A program made the position numbers and the translations under genes. 64,000 nucleotides of DNA from Streptomyces sp. NBC_00162 (lineage in GTDB: Bacteria; Actinomycetota; Actinomycetes; Streptomycetales; Streptomycetaceae). Positions 39,601 to 50,300 of the stretch are shown piece by piece. The stretch's first letter is position 1. Each line of letters starts with the position of its first letter. Below the pieces are notes generated by a model, which was not told where the DNA came from, searched no databases, and was given only the letters and a program-made list of their open reading frames with translations. The stretch is taken from positions 2,666,001-2,730,000 of the forward strand of contig NZ_CP102509.1 in the NCBI RefSeq assembly GCF_024611995.1. Direction: 5' to 3'.

Positions 39601-41365
39601 ACACCGGCGAGGAGTCGAGCAGTTCACGGCCCATGCCGGCCCACTGCGAACCCTGGCCCGGGAACACCCACACGACCTTGCCTGGCGTACCCGAACCGGT
39701 CACCACACCGGCCGCGTTCTCACCGCGCGCCAGCGCCTGCAGGCCGGCCAGCGCCTCGTCGTGGGAACCCGCGAGCACCACCGCGCGCTCACCCAGCACG
39801 GCGCGGCCCGACACCAGCGTCCCGGCCACGTCCGCCAGCGGCACCTCGCCGGCGTCCTCGACGAACGCCGCCAGCCGCCCGGCCTGGGCCGCCAGCGAGG
39901 CAGCGGTCCCCGCCGACACCACCAACGGCACCACACCGGCGGGCTGCGCCACGTCCTCGACGGGCTCCGCCTCCTCGGCGGGCGCCTCTTCCAGGATCAT
40001 GTGCGCGTTCGTACCGCTGGCCCCGAAAGCGGAGACGCCGGCCCGGCGCGGGCGACCGTTCTCCGGCCACTCCCGCGACTCGGTCAGCAGCTCCACCGCA
40101 CCCGCGGACCAGTCCACCTGGGGGGTGGGCGCGTCCACGTTCAGGGTCGCCGGGAGCGTCTTGTGCCGCAGCGCCTGGACCATGTTGATCACGGCGGCCA
40201 CGCCGGACGCCGCCTGCGTGTGCCCGATGACGGACTTGACCGATCCGAGCCACAGCGGCTGTTCCGGGTCGCGGCCCTGCCCGTAGGTGGCCAGCAGCGC
40301 CTGCGCCTCGATCGGGTCACCCAGCACCGTGCCGGTGCCGTGACCCTCCACCGTGTCCACATCGGCCGGGGAGAGGCCGGCGCTCTCGAGGGCCTTGCGG
40401 ATCACCCGCTGCTGCGAGGGGCCGTTCGGCGCGGTCAGGCCGTTGGACGCACCGTCCTGGTTGACCGCACTGCCGCGGATGACGGCCAGCACCTGGTGGC
40501 CGCGCTCGCGCGCCACCGACAGCCGCTCCAGCAGCACCACGCCCACGCCCTCGGCCCAGCCGGAGCCGTCGGCGCCGGCGGCGTAGGACTTGCAGCGCCC
40601 GTCGAAGGCGAGCGCGCGCTGACGCGCGAAGCCGACGAACCCGCCCGGGGTCGCCATCACCGTCGAGCCGCCCGCGAGCGCCATCGAGCACTCGCCGCGG
40701 CGCAGCGCCTGCGCGGCGAGGTGGATCGCCACCAGCGAGGAGGAGCACATCGTGTCGACGGTCACCGCAGGGCCCTCGAGCCCGAGGGTGTAGGAGACGC
40801 GACCGGAGGCGACGCCGCCGGCGGTGCCCAGGGCGCGCTCCAGGCTGAGGTATCCCTCGAACCCGCTGAGGTCCGGCGCGTAGTCCTGGTGCACGACTCC
40901 GGCGAACATCCCGATGTCGCTGCCCCGCACCGAGTGGGGGTCGATGCCGGCCCGCTCGAAGGTCTCCCAGGACACCTCGAGCAGCTGTCGCTGCTGGGGG
41001 TCCATGGCCAGGGCCTCACGCGGCGAGATCCCGAAGAACCCGGCGTCGAACTGCGCCGCGTCGTGCAGGAAGGCGCCCTCCCGGACGTACGTCGTACCGG
41101 GGTTGTCGGGGTCCGGGTTGTAGAGGCCCTCGACATCCCAGCCGCGGTCCTCGGGGAAGGTGGAGTAGACGTCGGCGCCCTCGGACACCACCCGCCAGAA
41201 GTCCTCCGGGCCACGGATTCCGCCGGCGTACCGGCAGGCCATGGACACGATCGCGATGGGCTCAGAGGCAGCCGCGACGAGTGTGCTGTTCTCCTGCTGA
41301 AGCCGGGCGTTCTCCTTCAGCGAGGCACGCAGTGCCTCGACGACCTGCTGGTCGGGCGCCGACAT
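30641..41365 (-). CDS. rifB-like: Type I modular PKS, extension modules 4 and 5; KR5 looks dead
   Basis: 3574 residues from ATG at 41365, six bases after GGAGG; longer in-frame starts overlap that ribosome site. The docking helix VVEALRASLKENARLQQEN leads. Module 4: KS near 35, AT near 652 (methylmalonyl type), DH near 967 (HAIGGVVIIP), KR near 1410 with VTGGTGALG, LDD and Tyr, ACP near 1722. Module 5: KS near 1785, AT near 2406 (methylmalonyl type), DH near 2720 (HTVGGTVLVP), KR near 3156, ACP near 3455. KS4 is the most divergent KS of modules 4-10: DTMCSSS at the active site and KSVIGH instead of KSNIGH. In KR5 the catalytic Tyr is His3303 (QGNHAAAN), and about 15 residues of the lid loop before AEGMELF are missing, so it should not reduce. 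The C-terminal docking segment ends VDDLVQMALGD. Confidence 0.94.
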   Translation of the reverse strand: MSAPDQQVVEALRASLKENARLQQENSTLVAAASEPIAIVSMACRYAGGIRGPEDFWRVVSEGADVYSTFPEDRGWDVEGLYNPDPDNPGTTYVREGAFLHDAAQFDAGFFGISPREALAMDPQQRQLLEVSWETFERAGIDPHSVRGSDIGMFAGVVHQDYAPDLSGFEGYLSLERALGTAGGVASGRVSYTLGLEGPAVTVDTMCSSSLVAIHLAAQALRRGECSMALAGGSTVMATPGGFVGFARQRALAFDGRCKSYAAGADGSGWAEGVGVVLLERLSVARERGHQVLAVIRGSAVNQDGASNGLTAPNGPSQQRVIRKALESAGLSPADVDTVEGHGTGTVLGDPIEAQALLATYGQGRDPEQPLWLGSVKSVIGHTQAASGVAAVINMVQALRHKTLPATLNVDAPTPQVDWSAGAVELLTESREWPENGRPRRAGVSAFGASGTNAHMILEEAPAEEAEPVEDVAQPAGVVPLVVSAGTAASLAAQAGRLAAFVEDAGEVPLADVAGTLVSGRAVLGERAVVLAGSHDEALAGLQALARGENAAGVVTGSGTPGKVVWVFPGQGSQWAGMGRELLDSSPVFAGRIAECAAALERWVDWSLIDVLRGDAEPELLDRVDVLQPASFAVMVGLAAVWASVGVEPDAVLGHSQGEIAAACVAGALSLEDAARVVALRSQAIAKDLAGRGGMASVALTEEEAVARLERWADRVEVAAVNGPSSVVIAGDAEALDEALDALEDQGVRVRRVAVDYASHTRHVEDIRDALAEALAGVGAQAPTVPFYSTVTGTWVEDADVLDGGYWYRNLRAQVGFGPAVAALLEQGHGVFVEVSAHPVLVQPITETVDKADTGTGVVVTGSLRRQDGGLRRLLASMAELFVRGVALDWAEVLPGGAAFRRVDLPTYAFDHQHYWIQMAGSATDAASLGLTGADHPLLGAVVQLPQSDGLVFTSRLSLRTHPWLAGHAIGGVVIIPGTMYVDLAVRAGDEFGYGVLEELVIEAPLVLPEHGGVRLQVAVGGPNPTGTRTVDVYSQREDAAGEGGASEWTRHATGLLAEPSATRTTAQGFDFAAWPPAGAEPVEVGNFYTDLLERGYAYGPAFQGLRAVWRRGDEVFAEAVLPEEQREDAGKFGMHPALLDAALHTNAFANPDDDRQVLPFAWNGLVLHAVGASALRVRIAPSGPDALSFQASDETGDMVLTMDSLVSREVSTDQLGAAAGDESRDTLFGVEWTELPSAQGAEASPSWAPVSAADDVVALAGSAGVPAVAVLQAVAGADSEDAALALTSRVLEVVQAWLAGTGLEESRLVVLTRGAVPAGDGTVSDPAGAAVWGLVRAAQAENPDRIILIDTDPASGDGAESVLRTVLGPVLASGEPQVAVRAAALSVPRLVRAGGDVPDAPAVFATEGTVLVTGGTGALGALVARHLVTRHGVRHLVLASRRGTDAEGVAELVAELTEQGAVVSVASCDVSDRAQVESLLASVPAEHPLTGVVHMAGVLDDGVIAALTPERLAGVFAPKVDAVRHLDALTRGLDLDAFVVFSSAASLMGSAGQGNYAAANAYLDGLMAGRRAAGLPGLSLAWGLWEQANGLTAHLSAVDQARMSRGGVLAITPAEGLDIFDVGLHAGQALLVPIKLDLKIMRSQAAAGGGVPHLLRGLVRAGRRLARAASGDSSGLVRRLAGLPQAEQESILLTIVQDEASAVLGFSGPELAQGTRGFSDIGFDSLTAVELRNRLSAATGVKLPATLIFDYPTPVVLARHLREELGDAADGTAPATAVAVVADPDEPIAIVGMACRLPGGVAGPEDLWQLLQERREGMSSFPDDRGWDLEGLYDPNPDSAGTSYTSTGGFLHEAAQFDAGFFGISPNEALAMDPQQRLLLEASWEALERAGIDPAAAQGSNIGVFSGVSIHDYVESLTNVPAELEGFVTTATAGSVASGRVSYTFGFEGPAVTVDTACSSSLVAMHLAAQALRQGECSMALAGGVAVMGSPIGVLGMSRQRGLASDGRCKAYGDGADGTVLSEGVALVVLERLSVARERGHRVLAVLRGSAVNQDGASNGLTAPNGPSQQRVIRRALDSAGLSPSDVDVVEGHGTGTALGDPIEAQALLATYGRDRNPEQPLWLGSLKSNIGHTQAAAGVAGVIKMVQALRHGVMPATLHADEPSKKVDWSEGAIELLTEAREWSRNGHPRRVGVSSFGISGTNAHLILEEAPPQAAEPGSEEQAPAGVVPLVVSARSTASLAGQAERLAAFLKGADGVSPAAVAGALVSDRGVFGERAVVVAESGDEALAGLKALAQGENAPGVVSGSAGSGAPGKVVWVFPGQGSQWAGMGRELLDASPVFAERIAECAAALDPFVDWSLLDVLRGDTDPELMERVDVLQPASFAVMVGLAAVWSSVGVKPDAVLGHSQGEIAAACVAGALSLQDAARVVALRSQAIAKDLAGRGGMASVALSEDEAVARIQPWADRVEVAAVNGPSSVVIAGDAQALDEALEALSAEGVRVRRVAVDYASHTRHVEDIRDALAQTLAGISAQAPKVPFYSTVTGGWVSDAGVLDGGYWYQNLRGQVGFGPAVADLLGQGHGVFVEVSAHPVLVQPITETVDTTETDVVVTGSLRREDGGLRRLLASMAELFVRGIALDWNGVLPQTPASRRVDLPTYAFDHQHYWLQLAESATDAASLGQMTADHPLLGAVVQLPQSDGLVFTSRLSQRTHPWLADHTVGGTVLVPGTGLVELAVRAGDEAGCGVLEELMIETPLIVPEHGGVRVQVAVGGPGENGSRTVQVYSLREDAAGADMWTRHATGVLSASAPAGGTGFGFAAWPPAGAQPVEVGGLYSDLVERGLGYGPAFQGVRAVWRRGEELFAEVALPEEQRKEAEKFGIHPALLDAALQAGMVDGAAEESGAVRQPLDWNGLVLHAVGASALRVRLAPVGPDALSVEAADETGGLVVTLDSVVSRPVTVGQLETAADTAVANSLYGVEWTELSPADVAEPSPWWVPVANAGDVTALADSDEVPAVALLDAVGGDGEDAALALSSRVLEVVQAWLAGTGLEESRLVVATRGAVPVGADGAVTDPAGSAVWGLVRATQVENPDRIVLIDTDPAAEGSLELVLSSVLASGEPQVAVRGTALSVPRLVRAGGEVPDAPAVFGPEGTVLVTGGTGALGAVVARHLVTRHGVRSLVLASRKGPDAEGAAELLAELTEQGAVVSVASCDVSDRDQVEALLASVPAEHPLTGVVHTAGVLDDAVITALTPEQLETAFAPKVNAVQHLDALTRGLDLDAFVVFSSAASLMGSAGQGNHAAANAYLDGLMAGRRAAGLPGLSLAWGQWQQTAGMGGLRLAAAEGMELFDAATGSGQALLVPVKLDLRTLRTQAAAGGEVPHLLRGLVRAGRQLARSASATDGGLLRRLAGLTAAEQEVLLLDLVRAQAAVVLGHAGPEGVQAEMAFKEAGFDSLTSVALRNGLCESTGLKLPATLIFDYPTPLALARHLHHELLPDSDAIDSEVDEERLRNALVSLPLARFREAGLMDALVRLVALGDGDPEIGSNDEADEERAIAELGVDDLVQMALGD

Positions 41366-41371
41366 ATCCAT

Positions 41372-41376
41372 CCTCC
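41372..41376 (-). promoter_or_regulatory. Ribosome binding site of the module 4-5 PKS gene
   Basis: GGAGG on the minus strand, six bases before the ATG at 41365. It fixes the start at MSAPDQQ. An alternative ATG two codons earlier directly abuts the GGAGG, and a GTG eight codons earlier lies upstream of it. Confidence 0.8.
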
Positions 41377-41395
41377 ACGATTCGTTCACAGGCGA

Positions 41396-44300
41396 TCAGC
41401 TCGTCTTGCCCAGGGCCCGTTGCACCAGATCGGCAACGTCCATGGCATCGATCAGTTCCACGTCGGCGGCGGCCGCCGACGGTTCCGCTTCCGGCGCGTC
41501 CGCATCCGCGTCCGCGTCGCCCTCGGCGAGGCCGAGGAGGGTGTCCAGTACGCCGGCCTCCTTGAACCGGGCGAACGGCACGGACGCCAGGACCTGCCTG
41601 AGTTCGTCCTCCCGCTCGTCCAGGCCGTCGTCGGCCTCCCGGAGAAGTTCGGAGCGCAGGTAGCCGACCAGCGCCTCCGGCGTGGGGTAGTCGAAGATCA
41701 GCGTCGCGGGCAGCCGCAGTCCGGTGGCCGCGTGCAGGCTGTTGCGGAGGTTGACGGCGGCCAGCGAGTCGAAGCCGACCTCCTGGAAGGCCTGGCGCGG
41801 GCCGATGCCCTCCGCGCCGCTGTGGCCGAGGACCGTCGAGGCATGGCCCCGTACCAGCCGGAGCAGGATGCGGTTCTGCTCGGTTTCCGCAACCGCCCGG
41901 AGCGAGTCCGCGAGGGACGAGGCGGCGTCGCTGTTCTCGCCGTCGCCCTGCAGTGCCTGGAGCGCTTGCTTCGCCTCGGGCAGGTCGGCGAACAGGGGGC
42001 TGGTCCGCACCGAGGTGAACGCGGGGATGAATGCGCTCCAGTCCATGTCGGCCACCGCCACGAACTTCTCGTTGCCCTGTACCGCCTGCACCATCGCGGT
42101 CACCGCCAGCTGGGGGCCCATGGGAAGGACACCGCGGCGGCGGAGCTGGGTGAGGGCGGCCTCGTCCATGCCCACGCCGATCTGGTCGAGGGCACCCCAG
42201 GCGATCGACGTCGCCCTCAGTCCACGGGCACGGCGCCACTCGATCAGGGCGTCGAGGACGGCGTTCGCCGCTCCGGACGGGCCCTGGCCGCCGCCGCCCC
42301 ACACACCCGCGATCGAGGAGAACACGACGAACGCGTCGAGCGGCGTGCTCTCGAACAGCTCGTCCAGCCATACGGCCGTGTCCACCTTGGCCGAGAACAC
42401 CTCGGCGAGGTCGTGCACACCGGTGTCGTCGATGGAACTGGTCTGCGTGACGTCGGCGGCGTGCACCACGGCCGTGAGCGGCTGCTCCGGGTCCGTCGCG
42501 GACACCAGTCGCGCGATCGCGTCCCGGTCGGAGTCCTCGCAGGACTCCACCGTGGTGGCGACGCCCAGCCCGGCCAGTTCGGCACGCAGTTCCGACACGC
42601 TGTGGCCGGGTGCGTGCGCGGTGGTCGTGATGAGGAGCCGGTCGGCGCCGGCCTGCGCGAGCCAGACCGAGACGTGCTTGCCGAGCCCTTCGGCGCCGCC
42701 GGTCACCAGGACCGTGCCCCGGGGGTGCCAGCCGCTGTCGCCGGTGGCCTCCGGCACGGGCTTGCGCACCAGCCGCCGGGTGTACACGCCCGATCGCCGG
42801 ACCGCGAGCTGGTCCTCACCGGCGGCGGAGTTCAGCGCTCCGAGCAGGTACTGGGCCGTGCGCGGGTCGGTCACGGCGGGCAGGTCGACCAGACCGCCCC
42901 ACCGGTCGAGGCGTTCCAGCGCGGCGGCGCGGCCGAGGCCCCACAGCGACGCCTGCACCGGTGAGGTGAGGGTGTCGTGGATGCCGATGTTCACCGCGCC
43001 CCTGGTCACGCACCACAGTGGCTGGGTGGCGTTGTTGTCGCCGAGTGCCTGGATCAGCGCGAGCGTCGACGCCGTGACCGCGGTCGGGTCCTTGGGGCCG
43101 CTTCCCGTCTGCTGGTCCATGGCGAGCAGGGACAGCACGCCGGTCAGGTCGTGTTCGGCCAGGACGCCGGCCAGCCGCTCGGCGAGCCGCTTCCGGGTGC
43201 CGTCGGGCTCGTCGACCTCGAGCAGGACCATGCCGAGTCCGAGACCGGTCAGCTCCGCCAGGAGGGCGTCGGTCACGCCGTCGTCCGGACGTGCGGACGG
43301 TGCGACGACCAGCCAGCGGCCGCTCGGTACACCGGCGGCTTCGCGCTCGAGCGGCTGCCAGGTGACCTGGTAGCGCAGCTTCTCCGCCGTCGACCTCTCA
43401 CGGCGCTTCTCTCGCCATTGCGCCAGTACGGGAACGACGGTGCCGAGGGCGCTGCGCTGGTCGGTCGACGCCATCTCCAGCAACTCGCCGAGGGAGTCCA
43501 GATCGGCGTGCTCGACCGCGGCCCAGAAGTCGGAGTCCGCGCCTTCGGCCGCGTCGGCGGCCTCGGTGGCCGATTCCGCTTCCTGCAGCCAGTAACGCTG
43601 GTGGTCGAAGGCGTAGGTCGGCAGGTCCACGCGCCGGGAGGTCGCCGTCTGCGGCAGGACACCGCTCCAGTCCAGCGGGACACCGCGGACGAACAGCTCG
43701 GCCATCGAGGCCAGCAGCCGTCGCGGACCGCCGTCCTCACGTCGCAGCGAACCGGTCACGATCACATCGGTCTCGGTGTCGTCGGCGGTCTCGGTGATCG
43801 GCTGGACCAGCACCGGGTGGGCACTGACCTCGACGAACACCGCGTGGCCCTGGCCCATCAGGTCGGCCACGGCCGGGCCGAAGCCCACCTGGCCGCGCAG
43901 GTTCCGGTACCAGTACCCGCCGTCCAGGACGTCGGCGTCCTGCACCCAGCCGCCCGTCGCGGTGGAGTAGAACGGCACCTTCGGCGCCAGAGCGGTCACC
44001 CCGGCCAGCGCTTCGGCCAGCGTGTCGCGGACGTCCTCCACGTGGCGGGTGTGCGAGGCGTAGTCCACCGCGACCCGGCGCACCCGGACGCCTTCGCCGG
44101 ACAGTGCCTCGAGGGCCTCGTCCAGTGCCTCGGCGTCTCCGGCGATCACCACGGAGGAGGGGCTGTTGACCGCGGCCACCTCGACCCTGTCCGCCCACGG
44201 CGCCAGCCGTGCGACCGCCTCGTCGGCGCTCAGCGCCGCCGAAGCCATACCACCGCGCCCGGCCAGGTCCTTCGCGATGACCTGGCTGCGCAGTGCCACC

Positions 44301-47300
44301 ACGCGCGCCGCGTCTTCCAGCGACAGCGCCCCTGCGACGCAGGCGGCGGCGATCTCACCCTGGGAGTGGCCGAGCACCGCGCCGGGCTCAACTCCCACGG
44401 AGGCCCAGACCGCTGCCAGGCCCACCATCACCGCGAAGCTGGCCGGCTGCAGTACGTCGACCCGCTCCATCAGCGCGGGGTCGGTCTCACCGCGCAGTAC
44501 GTCGATCAGCGACCAGTCCACGAACGGGTCCAGGGCGGCCGCGCACTCCGCGATCCGCTCGGCGAACACCGGCGAGGAATCCATCAGTTCACGGCCCATG
44601 CCCGCCCACTGCGAACCCTGGCCCGGGAAGACCCACACGAGCTTGCCCGGCTTGCTCGAACCGGCGCTGCCGGACACGACACCGGGTGCGCTCTCGCCGC
44701 GCGCCAGCGCCTTCAGTCCTGCCAGCGCCTCCTCGTCCGAGCCGGCCACCACGACCGCACGCTCACCCAGCACCGCACGGCTCAACACCAGCGTCCCGGC
44801 CACCGACGCCGGCGATACCTCACCGGCAGCGGACTCCAGGTACGACGCCAGCCGCCCGGCCTGACCGGCCAGGGAACCGGCGCTCCGCGCCGACACCACC
44901 AACGGCACCACACCCGCGGGCTGCGCCCCTTCCGCGACGGGCTCCGCCTCCTCGGCGGGCGCCTCCTCCAGGATCAGGTGGGCGTTCGTACCGCTGGCCC
45001 CGAACGAGGAGACCGCGGCCCGGCGCGGATGACCGTTGCGCGGCCAGTCCCGGGCCTCGGTCAGCAGCTCCACCGCACCCGCGGACCAGTCCACCTGAGT
45101 CGTGGGCTCGTCCACGTGCAAGGTGGCGGGCATGACGCCGTGCTGCATGGCCATCACCATCTTGATCACGCCGGCCACGCCCGCGGCTGCCTGCGTGTGA
45201 CCGATGTTCGACTTGAGCGAGCCGAGCCACAGCGGCTGTTCCGGATTCCGGTCCCGCCCGTAGGTCGCCAGCAGCGCCTGCGCCTCGATCGGGTCGCCCA
45301 GGGACGTACCGGTCCCGTGGGCCTCCACCACGTCCACATCCGCCGGAGTGAGTCCCGCCGTGTCCAGCGCCCTGCGGATGACCCGCTGCTGCGAGGGACC
45401 GTTCGGCGCGGTCAGGCCGTTGGATGCACCGTCCTGGTTGACCGCGCTGCCGCGCAGCACCGCCAGCACCCGGTGACCACGCTCACGCGCCACCGACAAC
45501 CGCTCCAGCACCACCACGCCCACGCCCTCGGCCCAACCGGTGCCATCGGCCGCCGAGGAGAACGCCTTGCACCGGCCGTCAGCCGACAGGCCCCGCTGCC
45601 TCGAGAACTCCATGAAGGCGTCCGGACTGGCCATCACCGTCGCGCCGCCGGCGAGCGCCATCGAGCACTCGCCCTGCCGCAGCGCCTGCGCGGCAAGATG
45701 CATGGCCACCAGCGACGAGGAACACGCCGTGTCCACCGTGACCGCCGGACCCTCGAAACCGAACACGTACGACACGCGGCCCGAGGCCACGCTCGCCGCC
45801 GTACCGGTCATGAGATAGCCCTGGACGTCCTCGGGCACCTGGTGGAGCCGGGACACGTAGTCGTGGTGCACGATTCCGGTGAAGACGCCGATGTCACTGC
45901 CCCGGGCGGACAACGGGTCGATGCCGGCCCGTTCCAGCGCCTCCCAGGAGGTCTCCAGCAGCAACCGCTGCTGGGGGTCCATCGCCAGCGCCTCGCGCGG
46001 CGAGATCCCGAAGAGCCCGGCGTCGAACTGCGCGGCCTCGTGGAGGAATCCGCCCGAGCGGGTGTAGCTGGTGCCCGGGTGCGCCGGGTCCGGGTGGTAC
46101 AGCCCCTCGAGGTCCCAGTCGCGGTCGACGGGGAAGCCGGACACCGCGTCCCGCTGCTCCACGACCAGCTTCCACAGTTCCTCGGGACTGTCCGCTCCGC
46201 CCGGCAGCCGGCTGCTCATGGCGACGATCGCGATCGGCTCGTCGGAGACCGATGCCGCCGTCGTGGCCGGGGCGGGCACCGCCGCGGGCTCGCCGAGCAG
46301 TTCTGCCCGCAGGTAGTCAGCGAGGACGGCCGGTGTCGGATAGTCGAAGACCAGCGTGCTGGGCAGGTTCACCCCGGTGAGGTCGCGCAGCCGGTTGCAG
46401 AACTTGACCGCGCTGAGGGAGTCGAATCCAAGGCTCTTGAAGGACTGCTCCCCGTCGAACCCGTCCGTGTCGCGGTGGCCGAGCACGAGGGCCGTGCTCT
46501 CCTGGACCATGTCCATCAGCACTCGGTGCTGCTCCGCGGCCGGCAGCCCGGCCAGCCGGCCGGCGATCGCCTCGCCGGCCCCTTCGCTCCGCGACACCAC
46601 GCGCCGGGTGAGGGCACCGGACGGCGTCTGCGCATCTGCTGCGGAGTCGCGGTGCCCGGCCGCCGCGGCGGGCTCTTCGGCGCCGTCCGCGGGCATGGCG
46701 GCCAGGGTCAACGGGCCGAGGACCGCGACGGGTTCGCCGGTCGCGTCCGCGAGCTCGAGCAGATGGCCGCCGTCGTGTGCCGGCGTGATCCGCAGCCGCA
46801 GCGAGGCGGCGCCTTCCGCGTACACCGCCAAACCGGTGCAGGCGGACAGGTCACGGACACGGTCGCGGTCGCGGTGGCCGTCGTCGGCCGCCGTCAGGTC
46901 CGAAGCGGTACGGGAGTCCAGGACCCGCAGTGCGGTGTCGATGAGCGCCGGGTGGATCGTGAACTCGGCGGCCTCGTCCGCCAGTTCGTCCGGCAGCGCG
47001 ATCTCCGCGAAGATCTGTCCGTCCTGCTGCCACACGCGGTGCGCCCCCGGGAGGAGGGCGTCACTGTCCGCGGGCAGCGACCAGGTCCGCAGGTCGAAGG
47101 CCGGCTGAGGCATTCCGGGGACCAGTACGGCTCGTGCGTGGCAGGTCCAGGGTCCCTGCTCCGGGTCGAGGGGCCGGGCGTAGACGGCGGCCCGGCGACG
47201 CCCGTCCGGACCGGGGCCGTCCACCGACACCCGTACCTGGGCGTTGCCGTGCTCGGGCACCGTCAAAGGCGCCTCGACGACGATCTGTTCGAGGCTTCCG

Positions 47301-50300
47301 CAGTCCACCTCGTCGGCGGCCCTGACGATCATCTCCAGGAGCGCGGCGGCCGGAATCCCGGCAGTGCCGTCCGTTGCCACCTGACCGGGGAACCGGCCCC
47401 GGCTGCGCGGCGACAGCTGCCCGGTGAGCACGACGCCGTTGTCGCCGTCGTCACCCGGCACCTCGATGACGGTGCCGAGCAGCGGGTGCCGGGCGCTGGC
47501 GGCGCCGAGCGCCTCCGCGCCGCCCACCGCGATCTCGTCGGACTCGACCCAGTACCGCTGGTGCTGGAACGCGTAGGTGGGCAGGTCGGTTCCGGCCGCC
47601 GTGGCCGGCCGGCCGAAGACGGCCGTCCAGTCCAGGGCCACACCGCGCACGTGCAGTTCCGCGAGCGCGGTCATGACGTCGGTGGCCTCGGCGCTGTTCT
47701 TGCGCAGGGTGGCTATGCAGCTCTGTTCCTGTGCGCCGAGGGTGCCGAGCGCCATCGCGGCGAGGGCTCCGCCCGGGCCGATCTCCAGGAACGTCGTCGC
47801 TCCCTGGCCGCTCAGCGAGGTGACGGCGTCGCTGAACCGCACCGCGTTCCGGACCTGGTCGACCCAGTACTCGGGGGTCCGCAGCTGCCCGTCCCGGACG
47901 AGATCGCCCGTCAGGGTCGAGACGACGGGAAGGGCACCCTGCTGGTACGACAGGCTCTGGGCGACCGTGCGGAACTCGTCGAGCATGGGCTCCATGAGCT
48001 GGGAGTGGAAGGCGTGGCTGACCGACAGCCTCCGCGTCTTGCGGCCGCGGCTCGCCAGTTCTCCGGCGAGGGCGAGCACGGCGTCCTCGACGCCGGAGAG
48101 CACCAGCGAGTCAGGGCCGTTCACCGCCGCGACGCAGACCGCACCTCGCGCCCGGGCCAGCAGGGGCTCGACGTCGGCCTCGGTCGCCTGGACGGCGACC
48201 ATCGCGCCGCCTTCGGGCAGGGCCTGCATCAACCGGCCGCGCGCGGCGACCAGCTTGCCCGCCTCGGCCAGTCCCAGCACTCCGGAGACGTGCGCGGCAG
48301 TGATCTCTCCGATCGAGTGGCCGGCGAGGAGATCCGGTCGCACCCCCCAGGACTCGAACAGCCGGAACAGTGCGGTCTCCAGGGCGAACAGGGCGCCCTG
48401 CGTGTACATGGTCAGGTCGAGCAGTTCACCGTCGGGCGACCCGGGGGCGGCGAACACCACCTCGCGCAGCGGGCGCGCCGAGTGGTCGCGCAGGTGCTCT
48501 TCCACGGCAGCGCACGCGGCGGCGAAGGCTTCGCGGAAGACCGGGAAGGTCTCGGCGAGTTCACGGCCCATGCCGGCCCACTGGCTGCCCTGCCCCGTGA
48601 AGAGGATGGCCAGCTTGCCCGTGGCCGGGGTGCCGGAGACGACCGCGGGGCTCGCTTCACCGCGCCCGAAGGCGCTCAGGTCCGCGGAGAGCTGTCCCCT
48701 GTCGGATGCCAGGACGACGGCCCGGTGGTCGAGTTGGGCGCGCGTGGTCGCGAGGGCGTGGGCGGCATCGGTGAGGCGTACGCCGGGCCGGTCGTCGAGG
48801 AACCGGGCGAGCTGCTCGGCCTGGCCGCGCAGTCCGGCGGGCGTCCGCGCCGATACGGGCACCGGCACGAGGACGCCCGTGGGCTCCGGCATGGGCTCCG
48901 GCGTGGAGACGACCGGCCGGTCGGGGCCGGGGGCCTCTTCGAGGACGACGTGCGCGTTGGTGCCGCCGATACCGAAGGAGGACACGCCGGCCCGGCGGAC
49001 CCGGCCGTTCTGCGGCCAGTCGCGGGCCTCGGTCAGGAGTTCCACTGCGCCCGCGGACCAGTCGACGTGGGTCGACGGACGGTCCACGTGCAGCGTCTTG
49101 GGGAGGACGCCGTGCCGCATGGCCATGACCATCTTGATCACGCCTGCGACACCCGCCGCCCCCTGGGTGTGCCCGATGTTCGACTTCACGGACCCGAGCC
49201 ACAGCGGCTCGTCGCCCGGCCGGTCCTGGCCGTAGGTCGCCAGGAGCGCCTCCGCCTCGATCGGGTCGCCGAGCGTCGTACCCGTACCGTGCGCTTCCAC
49301 CACGTCCACGTCGGCCGGGGAAAGCCCGGCACCGGCGAGGGCCTTGCGGATCACCCGCTGCTGCGAGGGACCGTTCGGCGCGGTCAGACCGTTCGACGCG
49401 CCGTCCTGGTTCACCGCGGACCCGCGGACCACGGCCAGCACCTGATGGCCCCGGCGCCGGGCATCCGACAGCCGCTCCACCAGCAGCAGCCCCGCGCCCT
49501 CGGACCAGCCGGTGCCGTCCGCGCCGTCCGCGAACGCCTTGCACCGGCCGTCGGGCGCCAGTCCGCGCTGCCGGGAGAACTCGACGAAGGTCTCCACGGT
49601 GCCCATCACCATCACACCGCCGGCCAGCGCCATGGAGCACTCACCCCGGTTCAGCGCCTGCGCCGCCAGGTGCAGTGCCACCAGCGAGGAGGAGCAGGCC
49701 GTGTCGACCGTGATGGCGGGACCCTCGAAGCCGAGGTGGTAGGCGATACGACCGGAGGTGACGCTGCCGGAACCGCCGGTGAGCCGGAATCCCTCGACGC
49801 CGGACGCCTGGTGCATCCGCATGCTGTAGTCGTGGCTGTTGACTCCGACGAAGACGCCGACGTCCTCTCCGGCCAGTGTGGTCGGGTCGATCGCGGCCCG
49901 TTCGAACGCCTCCCAGGACGTCTCCAGCAGCAGTCGCTGCTGCGGGTCCATCGCCAGCGCCTCGTTCGGCGAGATGCCGAAGAACGCGGCGTCGAACCCG
50001 GCGGCGTCATCGAGGAAGGAGCCGTGGCGTACGTAGGTGCTGCCCGCGTGGTCGGGATCCGCGTTGAAGAGCCGGTCGATGTCCCAGCCGCGGTCGTCGG
50101 GGAACTCGGTGACGGCGTCGATCCCGTCGGCCACCACTCGCCAGAGGTCCTCGGGGCTGTTCACGCCCGCAGGGAAGCGGCACGACATCGCCACGATCGC
50201 GATCGGCTCGTCGGTCGTCCCGGCGGGAACCGCGGGCTCGGACGGCCGCTCGGACGTGTCGCCGAAGAGCTTGACGCGCAGGTGATCGGCCAGCGTCGTC

